DNA of 8,708 bases from Promethearchaeota archaeon (GCA_016839655.1 JAEOTW010000041.1:1-8708); one strand, 5' to 3'; positions 1 through 8,004 are shown, numbered from the stretch's first letter. The notes: generated by a model not told the origin, from the letters alone. Numbers and translations are program-made.

Positions 1-30
1 AAGAAGTTATTTCTTTTAAATCTGAATTAA

Positions 31-1983
31 CTAGTTGTTAGATAGAAATGATTCTGTAAGTAAATTTTCAAGAGAAGGAACATCTTTTAATTGAATTTCT
101 TGATTTGTTTTATAGAATTTATTAAAAGTTTGCCAAATAGTATCATTATTTGTTATTTTATCAATGAAATTAATTAGTTTTTGTTGAGCCAGATAAGATT
201 GACCTTTGAATAAATAGCAAACTAAGAAGGGTGAAACAGCTTTCATAAGAAGAGTATATTCACCAAATTTTGCCCGTTCAAGTCCTTCAGAAAGCATCTC
301 ATCACTGAAGGAATTAAAAGCAGTTAAAAAACCACTCCAGAGATGGTCTTTAAATGAAAACTCGTCAATAAAAGATTTAGAAAATATTGGCATTCCCGCT
401 TCAGAAGTTATTAAAACTACAACTGGATTTTCTTCGGATGCTTCTAAAGATTCATCTACACTCTTATGAAGCATATTTTCAATCTGATCTCCTAAATGTG
501 TAAATCTTATTCTTTCGGCAATTGGTACATCAGATTTTTGTAAATTTTCCCATATATGTAATTGTTTTAATAATTTGTCATGTTCGTTTGAAATCTCAAT
601 AGCTAATTGCTGCATTCCATATTCATTTGCAATTTGTTGAGCTTGAGTTAAATATTTCCTTGCTTTTTTTATTTCTAATATGATTAAAGCTAATTTTGCT
701 TGTAATATATAAGTTTGACATAAGATATAATGTGAGTGTGAATATCGTGCGATTTCAATAAGATTATTAATTATTGGATTAATATCTTTCAATACTTCTA
801 AATTATTAGAGGTCTGCAGTTCAGTTAGATATAGATGGCATAATTGAATTAGTATTTCTATTTTAAGCCCAAAATTTGTTTCTACCTTTTCAAGAAGTGT
901 TAATAACATATCTTCTGCTTTAGCTTTATCTCTTGTTCGAGAACTTCGTTTAAGTATCAAAATCTCATAAAAAATTACCCATAAATCTATAACTGTGTTC
1001 TTAAAGCGATCTCTAATCTGTTTCAATTTGTTTAAATATATATTTGCTAAGTGAAGATCATCTTTATATAAACATAATTCAATAGCAGTGCCAATAGGAC
1101 TGAAAATTGCAAATATTTCATCAATTTCTCTGTAGATCTCGATACCTTTTTCTATATAATTCAATGCTTCATCATATTTTCCTTTGTTTCCCATTATATT
1201 TCCGATTAGGGTATAGCTTCTTGCTCGAAAAGATTGATTATTAATCGCTTTAAAGATTTTTAATGCTTTTTGATAAAATTTAAGCGAACGATTTAATTCT
1301 CCTTTATAAAGATAACTGTTTCCTAGATGATGTAATAGAAAACCAAGACCATATTTATGGTTAAGCTTCTCAGCAATCCTTAAACCCTGTTCAAAATAAT
1401 TTATAGATTTGTTCAAGTCACCTTTAGAATAGTAATATGTTAACCCAATGCACATCAATGTCATAGCTTTTCCTATTCTAAGATCTATTTTATCCCATAA
1501 TGACAAGCTATAGTTTAAATATTCTAAGCCTTTATCAGCATCCTTCCTTGATACTAAAAATCCTTTGATAAAGTTCAAGTTAGCTTCTGTGTAAATAAAA
1601 TCTACTGTTGATTCTTTTGGAAATACATTAAAAATTTCCTCTGATTCTTTAATTAATTCAGAAGATTTGTTGATTATTCCCCTCCAATTATATATTAGCG
1701 CCCTTAGATTTAATACGTCAACCATTATAAGATTTTTACCTAAATCTAAACTCTCATTATATGCTTGTTCAGAAATCTTGATACATTCTTCATGTTTTCC
1801 TACAAACATTAATAATCTAGCTTGAAGCGCTAAACTGTACACCTTAAAAAAAAGCGGAATATCTTCTTTTATTAAATATTCTCTAAGTACATTTATAGCT
1901 TCAGTATATTTATTTTCCTCTAAAAGTTCTTCAGCAAAAATAATCTCTTCTGCTTTATCCTCTGTTATTGCTTGATCATTCAT
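31..1983 (-). CDS. TPR-repeat protein with Asgard-type C-terminal domain
   Basis: This 650-residue protein has no recognisable catalytic motif, signal peptide or membrane segment, so it is probably a cytoplasmic scaffold or interaction protein. Residues about 10 to 460 are helical repeats. The clearest TPR units are near 11-40, 170-205, 211-246, 251-287 and 418-452, with TPR-like spacing of small and aromatic residues (for example GNSYLYKGELNRSLKFYQKA). Residues about 519-610 form a separate alpha/beta-looking domain that starts with a hydrophobic strand (VVVLITSEAGMPIFSKSF) and includes FGEYTLLM and CYLFKGQSY. I associate this domain, following TPRs, with Lokiarchaeota-like genomes; its function is unknown. 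A distant roadblock/longin-like fold is only a guess. The ATG is well fixed: an in-frame TAA lies ten codons upstream with no other ATG between. There is no clear Shine-Dalgarno sequence. A TATA-like box upstream suggests its own promoter. The existence of the gene is near certain; its role is not known. Confidence 0.9.
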   Translation of the reverse strand: MNDQAITEDKAEEIIFAEELLEENKYTEAINVLREYLIKEDIPLFFKVYSLALQARLLMFVGKHEECIKISEQAYNESLDLGKNLIMVDVLNLRALIYNWRGIINKSSELIKESEEIFNVFPKESTVDFIYTEANLNFIKGFLVSRKDADKGLEYLNYSLSLWDKIDLRIGKAMTLMCIGLTYYYSKGDLNKSINYFEQGLRIAEKLNHKYGLGFLLHHLGNSYLYKGELNRSLKFYQKALKIFKAINNQSFRARSYTLIGNIMGNKGKYDEALNYIEKGIEIYREIDEIFAIFSPIGTAIELCLYKDDLHLANIYLNKLKQIRDRFKNTVIDLWVIFYEILILKRSSRTRDKAKAEDMLLTLLEKVETNFGLKIEILIQLCHLYLTELQTSNNLEVLKDINPIINNLIEIARYSHSHYILCQTYILQAKLALIILEIKKARKYLTQAQQIANEYGMQQLAIEISNEHDKLLKQLHIWENLQKSDVPIAERIRFTHLGDQIENMLHKSVDESLEASEENPVVVLITSEAGMPIFSKSFIDEFSFKDHLWSGFLTAFNSFSDEMLSEGLERAKFGEYTLLMKAVSPFLVCYLFKGQSYLAQQKLINFIDKITNNDTIWQTFNKFYKTNQEIQLKDVPSLENLLTESFLSNN

Positions 1984-2065
1984 ATTGAATTTCTTTAAAA
2001 AACTAACTTGGTGTTATTTTCTCTGAATCTTATCATTAAGTATAATAGATATTAGTATCAAAACC

Positions 2066-2073
2066 TATATAAA
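2066..2073 (-). promoter_or_regulatory. Possible TATA box for the TPR gene
   Basis: On the minus strand this reads TTTATATA, followed by GG. It lies in the 111-base gap between the transcarbamylase stop codon and the TPR gene start. An archaeal start site about 25 bases downstream would give an untranslated leader of roughly 55-60 bases. No convincing purine-rich BRE precedes the box. AT-rich DNA yields such motifs by chance, so the call rests on position as much as on sequence. The rest of the gap holds nothing else I can recognise. Confidence 0.35.
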
Positions 2074-2094
2074 TCTGACAAAATGGGCTTGGAA

Positions 2095-3042
2095 CTAAAA
2101 TTTTTCTCGTAAAAAGAGCATGATAGCTTTCTGGATGTGCAGTCTGTTTTCAGCCTCATCAAATACTATTGATTGAGGACCATCAATAACCTCTGCCGTT
2201 TGTTCATATTCCCTCATAGCAGGTAAACAATTCATAAAAACTGCTTCTGATTTTGCTGCTTCCATAACTGATGAGGTAACTTGAAAAGGCAAAAAAGCTT
2301 TTTTCCGTTCTTCTTCTTGTTCCTGTGGTATTCCATAACTCATCCAACTATCCGTATACACCACATCAGAATCTCGAGCAGCTTCTAGAGAATTGTGAAC
2401 AACTTTTACTTCAGCTCCAGTCTCTTTAGACAAATCTGAAACCTCCTCTAAAACTATTTGTTCAGGTGAATATTCTGGAGCATTAGGGCAGGCTACATCC
2501 ATTCTCCAACCAAAAATTGCACACATTCGCATTAAATCATATGTAACATTGTTATACGCATCACCAAAGTAGGATAATTTCATATTATTTAGATGTCCTT
2601 TCTTCTCTTTAATTGTCTGAAAATCCCCTAGAATTTGACATGGATGAGCAAAATCATCAAGCATGTTAATAACAGGAATATCAGCATATTTAGCAAGATC
2701 CCAAATGTCTTGACGTTTAAAAACACGAGCGGCGATGATATTCACAAATCGAGACGCAACTTTGGCTGTATCAGAGATATTCTCTTTTTTACCTAAAGGT
2801 GAATCCTTTATTGAGTAAAATATTGCATGGCCTCCTAATTGTTGCATACCCGTCTCAAAAGAGATCCTAGTTCTTAGGGAAGGTTTTTCGAATAACATAA
2901 GTAAGGTTTCTCCTCCTAAAATAGAACTAAATTTTTTAGGATTTTCCTTGATCTCAATTGACTTATTAATTACATTCTCACATTCCACTTTTGAAAAATC
3001 AGAGACTTTTAAAAGATGTCGAACCATTTTTAGCACTTTCAT
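2095..3042 (-). CDS. argF: Ornithine carbamoyltransferase-family protein with altered substrate motifs
   Basis: This is a cytoplasmic transcarbamylase-fold protein of 315 residues, the usual length for ornithine carbamoyltransferase (ornithine + carbamoyl phosphate to citrulline + phosphate). The carbamoyl phosphate site is intact: SLRTR at 55-59, an Arg in AARVF near 106, and HPCQ at 133-136. GDAYNN at 160-165 matches the family's GD-x-x-NN segment, and the C-terminal AENR (297-300) and LHIQKAI are typical. Two second-substrate motifs differ: the SMG loop reads DSWMSYG (231-237), and the usual HCLP reads NCLP (271-274). The family is secure but L-ornithine as substrate is not, so treat the argF symbol as a family label. 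An in-frame TAA two codons upstream limits the start to Met1 (3042) or Met6 (3027). Met6 gives the family-like N-terminus MVRHLLKVSDFS and may be the true start. No carbamate kinase or other arginine gene is adjacent in this window. Confidence 0.85.
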   Translation of the reverse strand: MKVLKMVRHLLKVSDFSKVECENVINKSIEIKENPKKFSSILGGETLLMLFEKPSLRTRISFETGMQQLGGHAIFYSIKDSPLGKKENISDTAKVASRFVNIIAARVFKRQDIWDLAKYADIPVINMLDDFAHPCQILGDFQTIKEKKGHLNNMKLSYFGDAYNNVTYDLMRMCAIFGWRMDVACPNAPEYSPEQIVLEEVSDLSKETGAEVKVVHNSLEAARDSDVVYTDSWMSYGIPQEQEEERKKAFLPFQVTSSVMEAAKSEAVFMNCLPAMREYEQTAEVIDGPQSIVFDEAENRLHIQKAIMLFLREKF

Positions 3043-3080
3043 ATTTTAAATAGTAGTTAGATGATAAAAAGAAAGATCAG

Positions 3081-3087
3081 ATATAAA
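3081..3087 (-). promoter_or_regulatory. Possible TATA box for the transcarbamylase gene
   Basis: The minus strand reads TTTATAT in the 66-base gap between the amidohydrolase stop and the transcarbamylase start. A start site about 25 bases downstream would leave a leader of about 15 bases to Met1 or 30 bases to Met6. If real, the transcarbamylase could be transcribed separately from the upstream dehydrogenase and amidohydrolase genes. No clear BRE is visible and the background is AT-rich. Confidence 0.27.
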
Positions 3088-3108
3088 TCAAGTTAGATCA
3101 AATAAATA

Positions 3109-4731
3109 CTATTCAGAACGACGTAATACTTTTCCAGGTAGTTTTCTTTTTTGTTTATTATTATCAACAACAATAACTCCATTTACAATAACATAAGGAA
3201 TTCCTTCAGGAAATTGATGAGGGTTTTCAAATGTAGCCTTATCTCTTATAGTCTCTGGATTAAAAATGACGAGATCTGCCCAAAAGTTTTCTTTTATTAA
3301 TCCGCGTTCTTTTAATCCTAATCTTTGAGCTGGAAAAGAAGTCATCCTTCGTATAGCATCTTCTAAAGGTAAAAGTTTCTCATCTCTAACATATTTTCCT
3401 AAAATTCTTGGATATGTTCCATAAAATCGTGGGTGAAACTTTCCAAGGCTGGGTTTATTAGGAATTCCTAATCCATCAGTACCAACCATGTGATATTTCC
3501 CTGTCATTATTCTACGAATGTCTTCAGAACCCATCGTTTCAACTGTTACTGTAGAGCCACCTTCATCATCAATAATAATCGAAAACATCGTATCCCACTC
3601 ATCCTTCAATCCCTTTATTCGTGAAATTTCAGTGAGGTTTTTACCTTCAGTATCCTTCCATTTCTCTGATACAACAGATGATATATAGATACTTTCAAAC
3701 CCATTTTTCCCTATGAAATTTTCCCATCCTTCAATTCCATTTTCTGTGTCCTGTTTGATCCTTTCTCTATCTGATATTTGCTCTATACGGTCAAGTAATG
3801 CATCAGGACCCCCTATATGAACCCATGGTGGGAGTAATGCAGTAAGGGAAGTAAATCCTCTATTATATGGGTATTGATCATATGTAATGCTAATACCTCG
3901 ATTATTTGCATCTTCAATGAGATTTAAAGTATCCTTACTTCTGCCCCAATAAATTTTCCCTGAAATTTTATGATGAGCAATATGACCTCCTCGGCATCCT
4001 GAACTTTCTATAATATGGATAACTTCTTTAATTGCATCCATAATAAACTCTCCTTCACCCCGTATATGAGAAAAATAAAGTCCATCATATAAAGCCACAG
4101 CTTTTGCTAATTTTATAATTTCTTCAGTTTTGGCATACACTTGAGGTGCATAAATAAGACCAGTGCTCATCCCAAATGCCCCTGAATCCATTGCTTCTAT
4201 AATATACTCATTCATTTTTCCGTATTCTTCTGAAGTGGGTGGGCGATTCTCATAGCCAGGACCACCTGCAATGCGTATATTTTCAAATCCAACAACAGGT
4301 ACTATATTAACAGTACATCGGTCTTTTTCTATTTTTGCAAGATATTCTTTAAACGTATTCCATGTAAAATTATAGTCTTTATACAGTGGAATTGTTCTTG
4401 CATAAAATTTCCGGAATTCTTCCACGCTATCAGGGTGAATAGGAGCAAAACTATTTCCACACATCCCGATGACATTTGTAGTAATACCTTGACGAATGAA
4501 AGACTCAACATTATTAAAAATTGGCAAAATAAAATCAGTATGAGAATGCATATCTATGAAACCTGGGCAAATTATCATCCTTGACGCATCTATCTCTCGA
4601 GATGCAGTCATTTTTACTTTTGGCCCAATTTTTGTTATTTTTCCTTCCGTAATTCCAATTTCTCCATGGTACCATGGATTTCCTGTTCCATCTATTATTC
4701 TACCATTTTTAATTATTATATCAAAACTCAT
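3109..4731 (-). CDS. N-acyl-D-amino-acid deacylase (D-aminoacylase) family amidohydrolase
   Basis: This 540-residue cytoplasmic metal-dependent hydrolase of the amidohydrolase superfamily is predicted to cleave N-acyl-D-amino acids to a D-amino acid and a carboxylate. The N-terminus DIIIKNGRIIDGTGNP and the strand after it form the usual small beta-domain, and HSHTD (62-66) supplies the first metal ligands. MCGNS (90-94) carries the Cys that bridges the metals in D-aminoacylases. SHIRGEG (221-227), the AHHK region (252-255) and the Asp of VGTDG (419) match the other conserved ligand and catalytic positions. The C-terminal stretch with FHPRFYGTYPRILGKYVR and SFPAQRLGL is typical of the D-aminoacylase branch rather than of dihydroorotase or hydantoinase. 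An in-frame TAA six codons upstream fixes the ATG, which follows GGGATCA as a weak ribosome-binding site. The gene starts 21 bases after the dehydrogenase beta gene, suggesting co-transcription. Acyl group and amino acid specificity cannot be read from the sequence. Confidence 0.88.
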   Translation of the reverse strand: MSFDIIIKNGRIIDGTGNPWYHGEIGITEGKITKIGPKVKMTASREIDASRMIICPGFIDMHSHTDFILPIFNNVESFIRQGITTNVIGMCGNSFAPIHPDSVEEFRKFYARTIPLYKDYNFTWNTFKEYLAKIEKDRCTVNIVPVVGFENIRIAGGPGYENRPPTSEEYGKMNEYIIEAMDSGAFGMSTGLIYAPQVYAKTEEIIKLAKAVALYDGLYFSHIRGEGEFIMDAIKEVIHIIESSGCRGGHIAHHKISGKIYWGRSKDTLNLIEDANNRGISITYDQYPYNRGFTSLTALLPPWVHIGGPDALLDRIEQISDRERIKQDTENGIEGWENFIGKNGFESIYISSVVSEKWKDTEGKNLTEISRIKGLKDEWDTMFSIIIDDEGGSTVTVETMGSEDIRRIMTGKYHMVGTDGLGIPNKPSLGKFHPRFYGTYPRILGKYVRDEKLLPLEDAIRRMTSFPAQRLGLKERGLIKENFWADLVIFNPETIRDKATFENPHQFPEGIPYVIVNGVIVVDNNKQKRKLPGKVLRRSE

Positions 4732-4752
4732 ATTGATCCCAATTCTTTATTT

Positions 4753-5919
4753 TTATTTTAATTCTTCTTCAAAACCAAAATCACGTTGGTATGAAAGAGT
4801 CTCCAAAATTTCCTTATCCTTGGAATTTATTTTCTCTGTTAAAAGTCTAGATAAAAATTCTCCTAATCCTGGACCTAACATAAAGCCTTGCCCACACATA
4901 CCAGCGGCATTAACATATCCCTCGATTTCAGTAACTTTCCCTACAATTGGGTTTCCATCTGGTGTCATTGGGTAAAGTCCTCTCCATGTTCGTCTTACTT
5001 TTATGTTTCTTAAACGGGGTAGAAGTTCTATCATTCTCTTTGATATTTGAGGTAAGAATGAACTGGTTTCACGACGATCAGTCCCCAAAATGTTTGGACT
5101 TGGAGTTAAACAAAAAATAATTTTTCCTTCTTTATTTTGATAAAAATAATAATTTTTAGAATCCCCACACATCGAATCAGAACATGGTCTAATATCTACT
5201 ATCATTGGAGAAAAGAAATTCCTTACAGGCTCTGTTATCCCAGCTTCATGTGATTCCGGTTCTACCGGTAAATTTAGATCAATCATTAAGCCAATTTCTT
5301 TTGCATGAGCTCCAGCAGCATTAATGACTGATCTTGTTTTATATGTAGCTTTATCTGTTTTAACGCCAACCACTCTATTTTGTTCTCTTACTATATCAAT
5401 TACACTTTCATTAAATCGATAGGTTGCTCCTAAATCTTTTGATTGTCGAAAAAAGGAATGTAAAGACAATAGAGGTGATGCATTTCCATCTTCTGGACTA
5501 TATGTTCCCCCCAATAAGCCATAATCATTGATTCCTGGTATTAATTCTTTAATTTTTTCTGTATCGACAAAATCGATATTCAAACCAAAACTTTTTTGAA
5601 GTTTTACTGTGTTTTTCAATAGGTTTTCATGTTCTTTTGTATAAGCTAAGAATGTATACCCTCCTTGAGACCACCAAATATCATCTCCAAATTTATCCTC
5701 CCATGTAGAGAAAATCTCAATTGATCTTTGGCATAACCAAATCTTCCCTTTATGAGAATGAGTTGCTCTGATACCTCCAATAGCATGTTTATTATCAGCT
5801 TGAGCAACTGATGGCAGTAAATCTATAACTAAGGTCTTAAGACCATCATTTGCAGTAGCTAAAGCAGTTGGAACCCCTACGCTTCCAGCGCCAATGATAA
5901 CAACATCATATTCAACCAT
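4753..5919 (-). CDS. FAD-dependent amino-acid/amine dehydrogenase, beta subunit (DAO family)
   Basis: This 388-residue cytoplasmic flavoprotein of the D-amino-acid oxidase/glycine oxidase superfamily is predicted to oxidise a primary or secondary amine carbon (D-amino acid, proline, sarcosine or opine-type substrate). The N-terminal FAD-binding motif is VVIIGAGSVG (6-15), with GGIRATHS (48-55) as the second flavin segment. INAAGAHA (199-206) and the C-terminal block with GLYPMTPDGNPIVG (314-327) and AAGMCGQGFMLGPGLGE (338-354) are family hallmarks. Length and partner gene match catalytic beta subunits of two-component dehydrogenases such as the dye-linked proline dehydrogenases of Thermococcales, opine oxidases (OoxB/NoxB) and HcnC, rather than stand-alone oxidases. 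The alpha gene's TAA directly precedes this ATG in the same frame, so expression is surely coupled. The amidohydrolase that follows favours a D-amino acid as substrate, but this is inference from context. Confidence 0.88.
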   Translation of the reverse strand: MVEYDVVIIGAGSVGVPTALATANDGLKTLVIDLLPSVAQADNKHAIGGIRATHSHKGKIWLCQRSIEIFSTWEDKFGDDIWWSQGGYTFLAYTKEHENLLKNTVKLQKSFGLNIDFVDTEKIKELIPGINDYGLLGGTYSPEDGNASPLLSLHSFFRQSKDLGATYRFNESVIDIVREQNRVVGVKTDKATYKTRSVINAAGAHAKEIGLMIDLNLPVEPESHEAGITEPVRNFFSPMIVDIRPCSDSMCGDSKNYYFYQNKEGKIIFCLTPSPNILGTDRRETSSFLPQISKRMIELLPRLRNIKVRRTWRGLYPMTPDGNPIVGKVTEIEGYVNAAGMCGQGFMLGPGLGEFLSRLLTEKINSKDKEILETLSYQRDFGFEEELK

Positions 5920-8004
5920 TTAGAGTTCCTCCTTCTTATTCTTAGCATTAGCAAATATACCCATAGGGACTTCGATAAACAATGGTCTTTTTGTACCCGG
6001 AGTGATTTCATCTATATTTACTCCTTCTTCTCTAAAAATTCTTTCGATAAGAAGTGTACAGGTTTTTCCTCCACATGCGCCCATTCCTACTTTAGTTAAG
6101 GCTTTTAATTCATTGAAATCTCTTACTCCTAACCTTATCCATTTTCTTATTTCACCTACTGACACACGCTCGCATCTACAGACTATAGTTTCATCATCAG
6201 TGTATGATTTTTGATACAGATCTATTTGTTCAGTAAATGTGGTTTCATATAATTTAATTGCTACCGCCTTTTTAGCTAATTCAGAGGGAATTTTGATGGT
6301 TACAAGTTGAGTCTTAGGGAATTCTTTTAATATTCGAGCTCTGTGAATTTGATATTTCCCTAATTCCTCCTCATTACTCACAACTATAATTTCTTGCCCA
6401 TTTTCCAACTTATTCTCTGTCAGTTCGAAAGGGAATGTTACAAATGGATTTTCTTTATCTTTCCGATAATCTATTAATACTACTGCTAATCCAGGACAAA
6501 CTGCAACACATTTTCCACATCCAATGCAATCCTGGCTACCTTTAAAATATGGTAATTTAGTAATCAGATCATCTACAGTCTCAATTTGCTCTTGTTCACA
6601 TACTGTAGTGCATGGATTACAAGGGATTTCTTGATTGCAATAAAAGACAGGATAAACTCCTTCTTCTTTAAACTTAATATCGATATCAATAGGATGGGGA
6701 GGTTTTGCTTTCATAACATCAGCAAACTTTTCTACTTCAGCAATATCTTCTGAAATTTTAATTCCAATTTGTTGCAGAATCTTCAATGCTTCAATTTTTC
6801 CTGTAAAAATAGCTGCAGATGCTTCTGCGATTTCTTGAGCATCACCCGCCACCCACACATTAAATCCAAATTCTTTTGCTTTATGATAAAATTCATCAAC
6901 AGGATTTAAACCAACAGCAATTAAAATTGTATCGCAAGGGAAGGTCTTTTCTGTTCCAGATTTAATATTAAAATCCTTATCAATTTGAGCAACTGTTATT
7001 GACTCTACTGAGTTCTCTCCATTAGCAGAGACGATTGTATGACTCGTATAGAGGGGAACCCCTAATCTTTTAAGTTTGTCTTCATGGACTTTATAACCCC
7101 CACACTCAGGCAATGCTTCAATTAAGCCAATGACATCAATTTCTGCTTGAATCGCGTGGTACCCCGCAATTAATCCTACATTTCCACCTCCGACAATAAA
7201 TACTTTATCTGCTGCTCTTATTAAATCACGATTAACTAGAGTTTGAAAAGCTCCAGCACCGTAAACACCAGGTAAAGTATTTCCTGGAAAAACCAACATT
7301 TTTTCTCGAGCTCCAGTGGCAATTAATAGATATTTAGGTTTTATCAATGAATACTCACAGTTATCTTTTAAAATTCCAATTAAACCATCACTGAAAACTG
7401 CCAAACAAACAGAATTTAACCAAATCTTTACATTTGGTAAAGATATTACTGAATTTCCTAGAATCTTCGCGATATCTATTCCTCGGTTTCCAGCATATAC
7501 ATCTTTTTGAGATCCAAAGAACTTATGAGTCTGAAGAACTAATTTTCCACCAAGTTCAGCTTTATCATCAATCAAAATTACATCAATATTGTTTTCCCCT
7601 ATGATCTTTGTAGCTGATAATCCTGCTGGGCCACCACCTATCACAAGCAAATCAGTGTCAATAATTTCAGAATCTCCAACAGCTACAGAGTCATCAATAG
7701 CAGGTAACTCTGGTAATCCATTACAACTCTCTATTACCATGTTTTCTGTAAGAGAAGTCATACATGCTTTTACTGGAATACCATTTACTATAACATTACA
7801 TTGAGCACATTGACCATTAGCACAAAATATTCCTTGTGGACTATTGTCTTTCACATGATGGCCAAAAATCTTTATTTTATTAAGGAAAAGTGCAGAAGAT
7901 ATAACCATACCTTCAAATCCAGTTAATTCTTTACCATCAAAACTGAAAGAAATCTTTTTCTTTTCAGGAATCTCTAAGATAGGATGCTCAATAATATCTT
8001 CCAT
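5920..8004 (-). CDS. Multi-cluster flavoprotein/iron-sulfur alpha subunit of amino-acid dehydrogenase
   Basis: This 694-residue electron-transfer subunit pairs with the beta flavoenzyme. Domains in order: an N-terminal [2Fe-2S] domain with C61, C66, C69 and C81; an FAD Rossmann motif VIGGGPAG (121-128); an NAD-type motif VGGGNVG (271-277); a closing flavin motif WVAGDAQ (384-390); two four-Cys groups, C456/C462/C465/C469 and C493/C496/C499/C503 (CIGCGKCVAVCPG), expected to bind [4Fe-4S] clusters; a linker domain of about 100 residues; and a C-terminal BFD-like [2Fe-2S] domain (C609, C611, C644, C649, spaced CXC-X32-C-X4-C). The N-terminal half resembles sarcosine oxidase alpha and fused HcnA-HcnB, but the folate-binding GcvT domain of sarcosine oxidase alpha is absent. 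Opine oxidase A and Thermococcales proline dehydrogenase alpha are the nearest described types. Electrons probably run from beta FAD through the clusters to NAD(P), ferredoxin or a membrane acceptor; which one is unknown. An in-frame TAA directly before the ATG fixes the start. Confidence 0.88.
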   Translation of the reverse strand: MEDIIEHPILEIPEKKKISFSFDGKELTGFEGMVISSALFLNKIKIFGHHVKDNSPQGIFCANGQCAQCNVIVNGIPVKACMTSLTENMVIESCNGLPELPAIDDSVAVGDSEIIDTDLLVIGGGPAGLSATKIIGENNIDVILIDDKAELGGKLVLQTHKFFGSQKDVYAGNRGIDIAKILGNSVISLPNVKIWLNSVCLAVFSDGLIGILKDNCEYSLIKPKYLLIATGAREKMLVFPGNTLPGVYGAGAFQTLVNRDLIRAADKVFIVGGGNVGLIAGYHAIQAEIDVIGLIEALPECGGYKVHEDKLKRLGVPLYTSHTIVSANGENSVESITVAQIDKDFNIKSGTEKTFPCDTILIAVGLNPVDEFYHKAKEFGFNVWVAGDAQEIAEASAAIFTGKIEALKILQQIGIKISEDIAEVEKFADVMKAKPPHPIDIDIKFKEEGVYPVFYCNQEIPCNPCTTVCEQEQIETVDDLITKLPYFKGSQDCIGCGKCVAVCPGLAVVLIDYRKDKENPFVTFPFELTENKLENGQEIIVVSNEEELGKYQIHRARILKEFPKTQLVTIKIPSELAKKAVAIKLYETTFTEQIDLYQKSYTDDETIVCRCERVSVGEIRKWIRLGVRDFNELKALTKVGMGACGGKTCTLLIERIFREEGVNIDEITPGTKRPLFIEVPMGIFANAKNKKEEL
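5924..5935 (-). promoter_or_regulatory. Strong ribosome-binding site for the beta subunit, inside the alpha gene
   Basis: The minus strand reads AAGGAGGAACTC just before TAA-ATG, where TAA is the alpha stop and ATG the beta start. GGAGG is a near-perfect Shine-Dalgarno match about eight bases ahead of the ATG and fixes that start. It is the clearest ribosome-binding site in the window; the other genes have weak ones or none. Confidence 0.8.

Noticed and set aside
1984..2094. Rho-independent-type terminator or small RNA in the gap before the TPR gene
   Set aside because: Only four-base stems and short T-runs are visible, no more than expected in such AT-rich DNA.
2095..3042. Aspartate carbamoyltransferase catalytic chain
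   Set aside because: The D-x-W-x-S-x-G loop, the HPCQ form of the carbamoyl phosphate motif and the AENR C-terminus belong to the ornithine-type branch, and no regulatory-chain gene is nearby.
4556..4975. Plus-strand open frame of 139 codons spanning the junction of the amidohydrolase and beta genes
   Set aside because: It is antisense to two well-conserved genes, shows no family resemblance, and has a low-complexity I/P/S-rich translation typical of a shadow frame.
6002..7804. Several plus-strand open frames of 64-71 codons inside the alpha gene
   Set aside because: All lie antisense to conserved domains of the alpha subunit and encode nothing recognisable.
5920..8004. Sarcosine oxidase alpha subunit
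   Set aside because: The N-terminal [2Fe-2S] plus FAD/NAD layout fits, but the C-terminal GcvT-like folate domain is missing and [4Fe-4S] and BFD-type domains are present instead.
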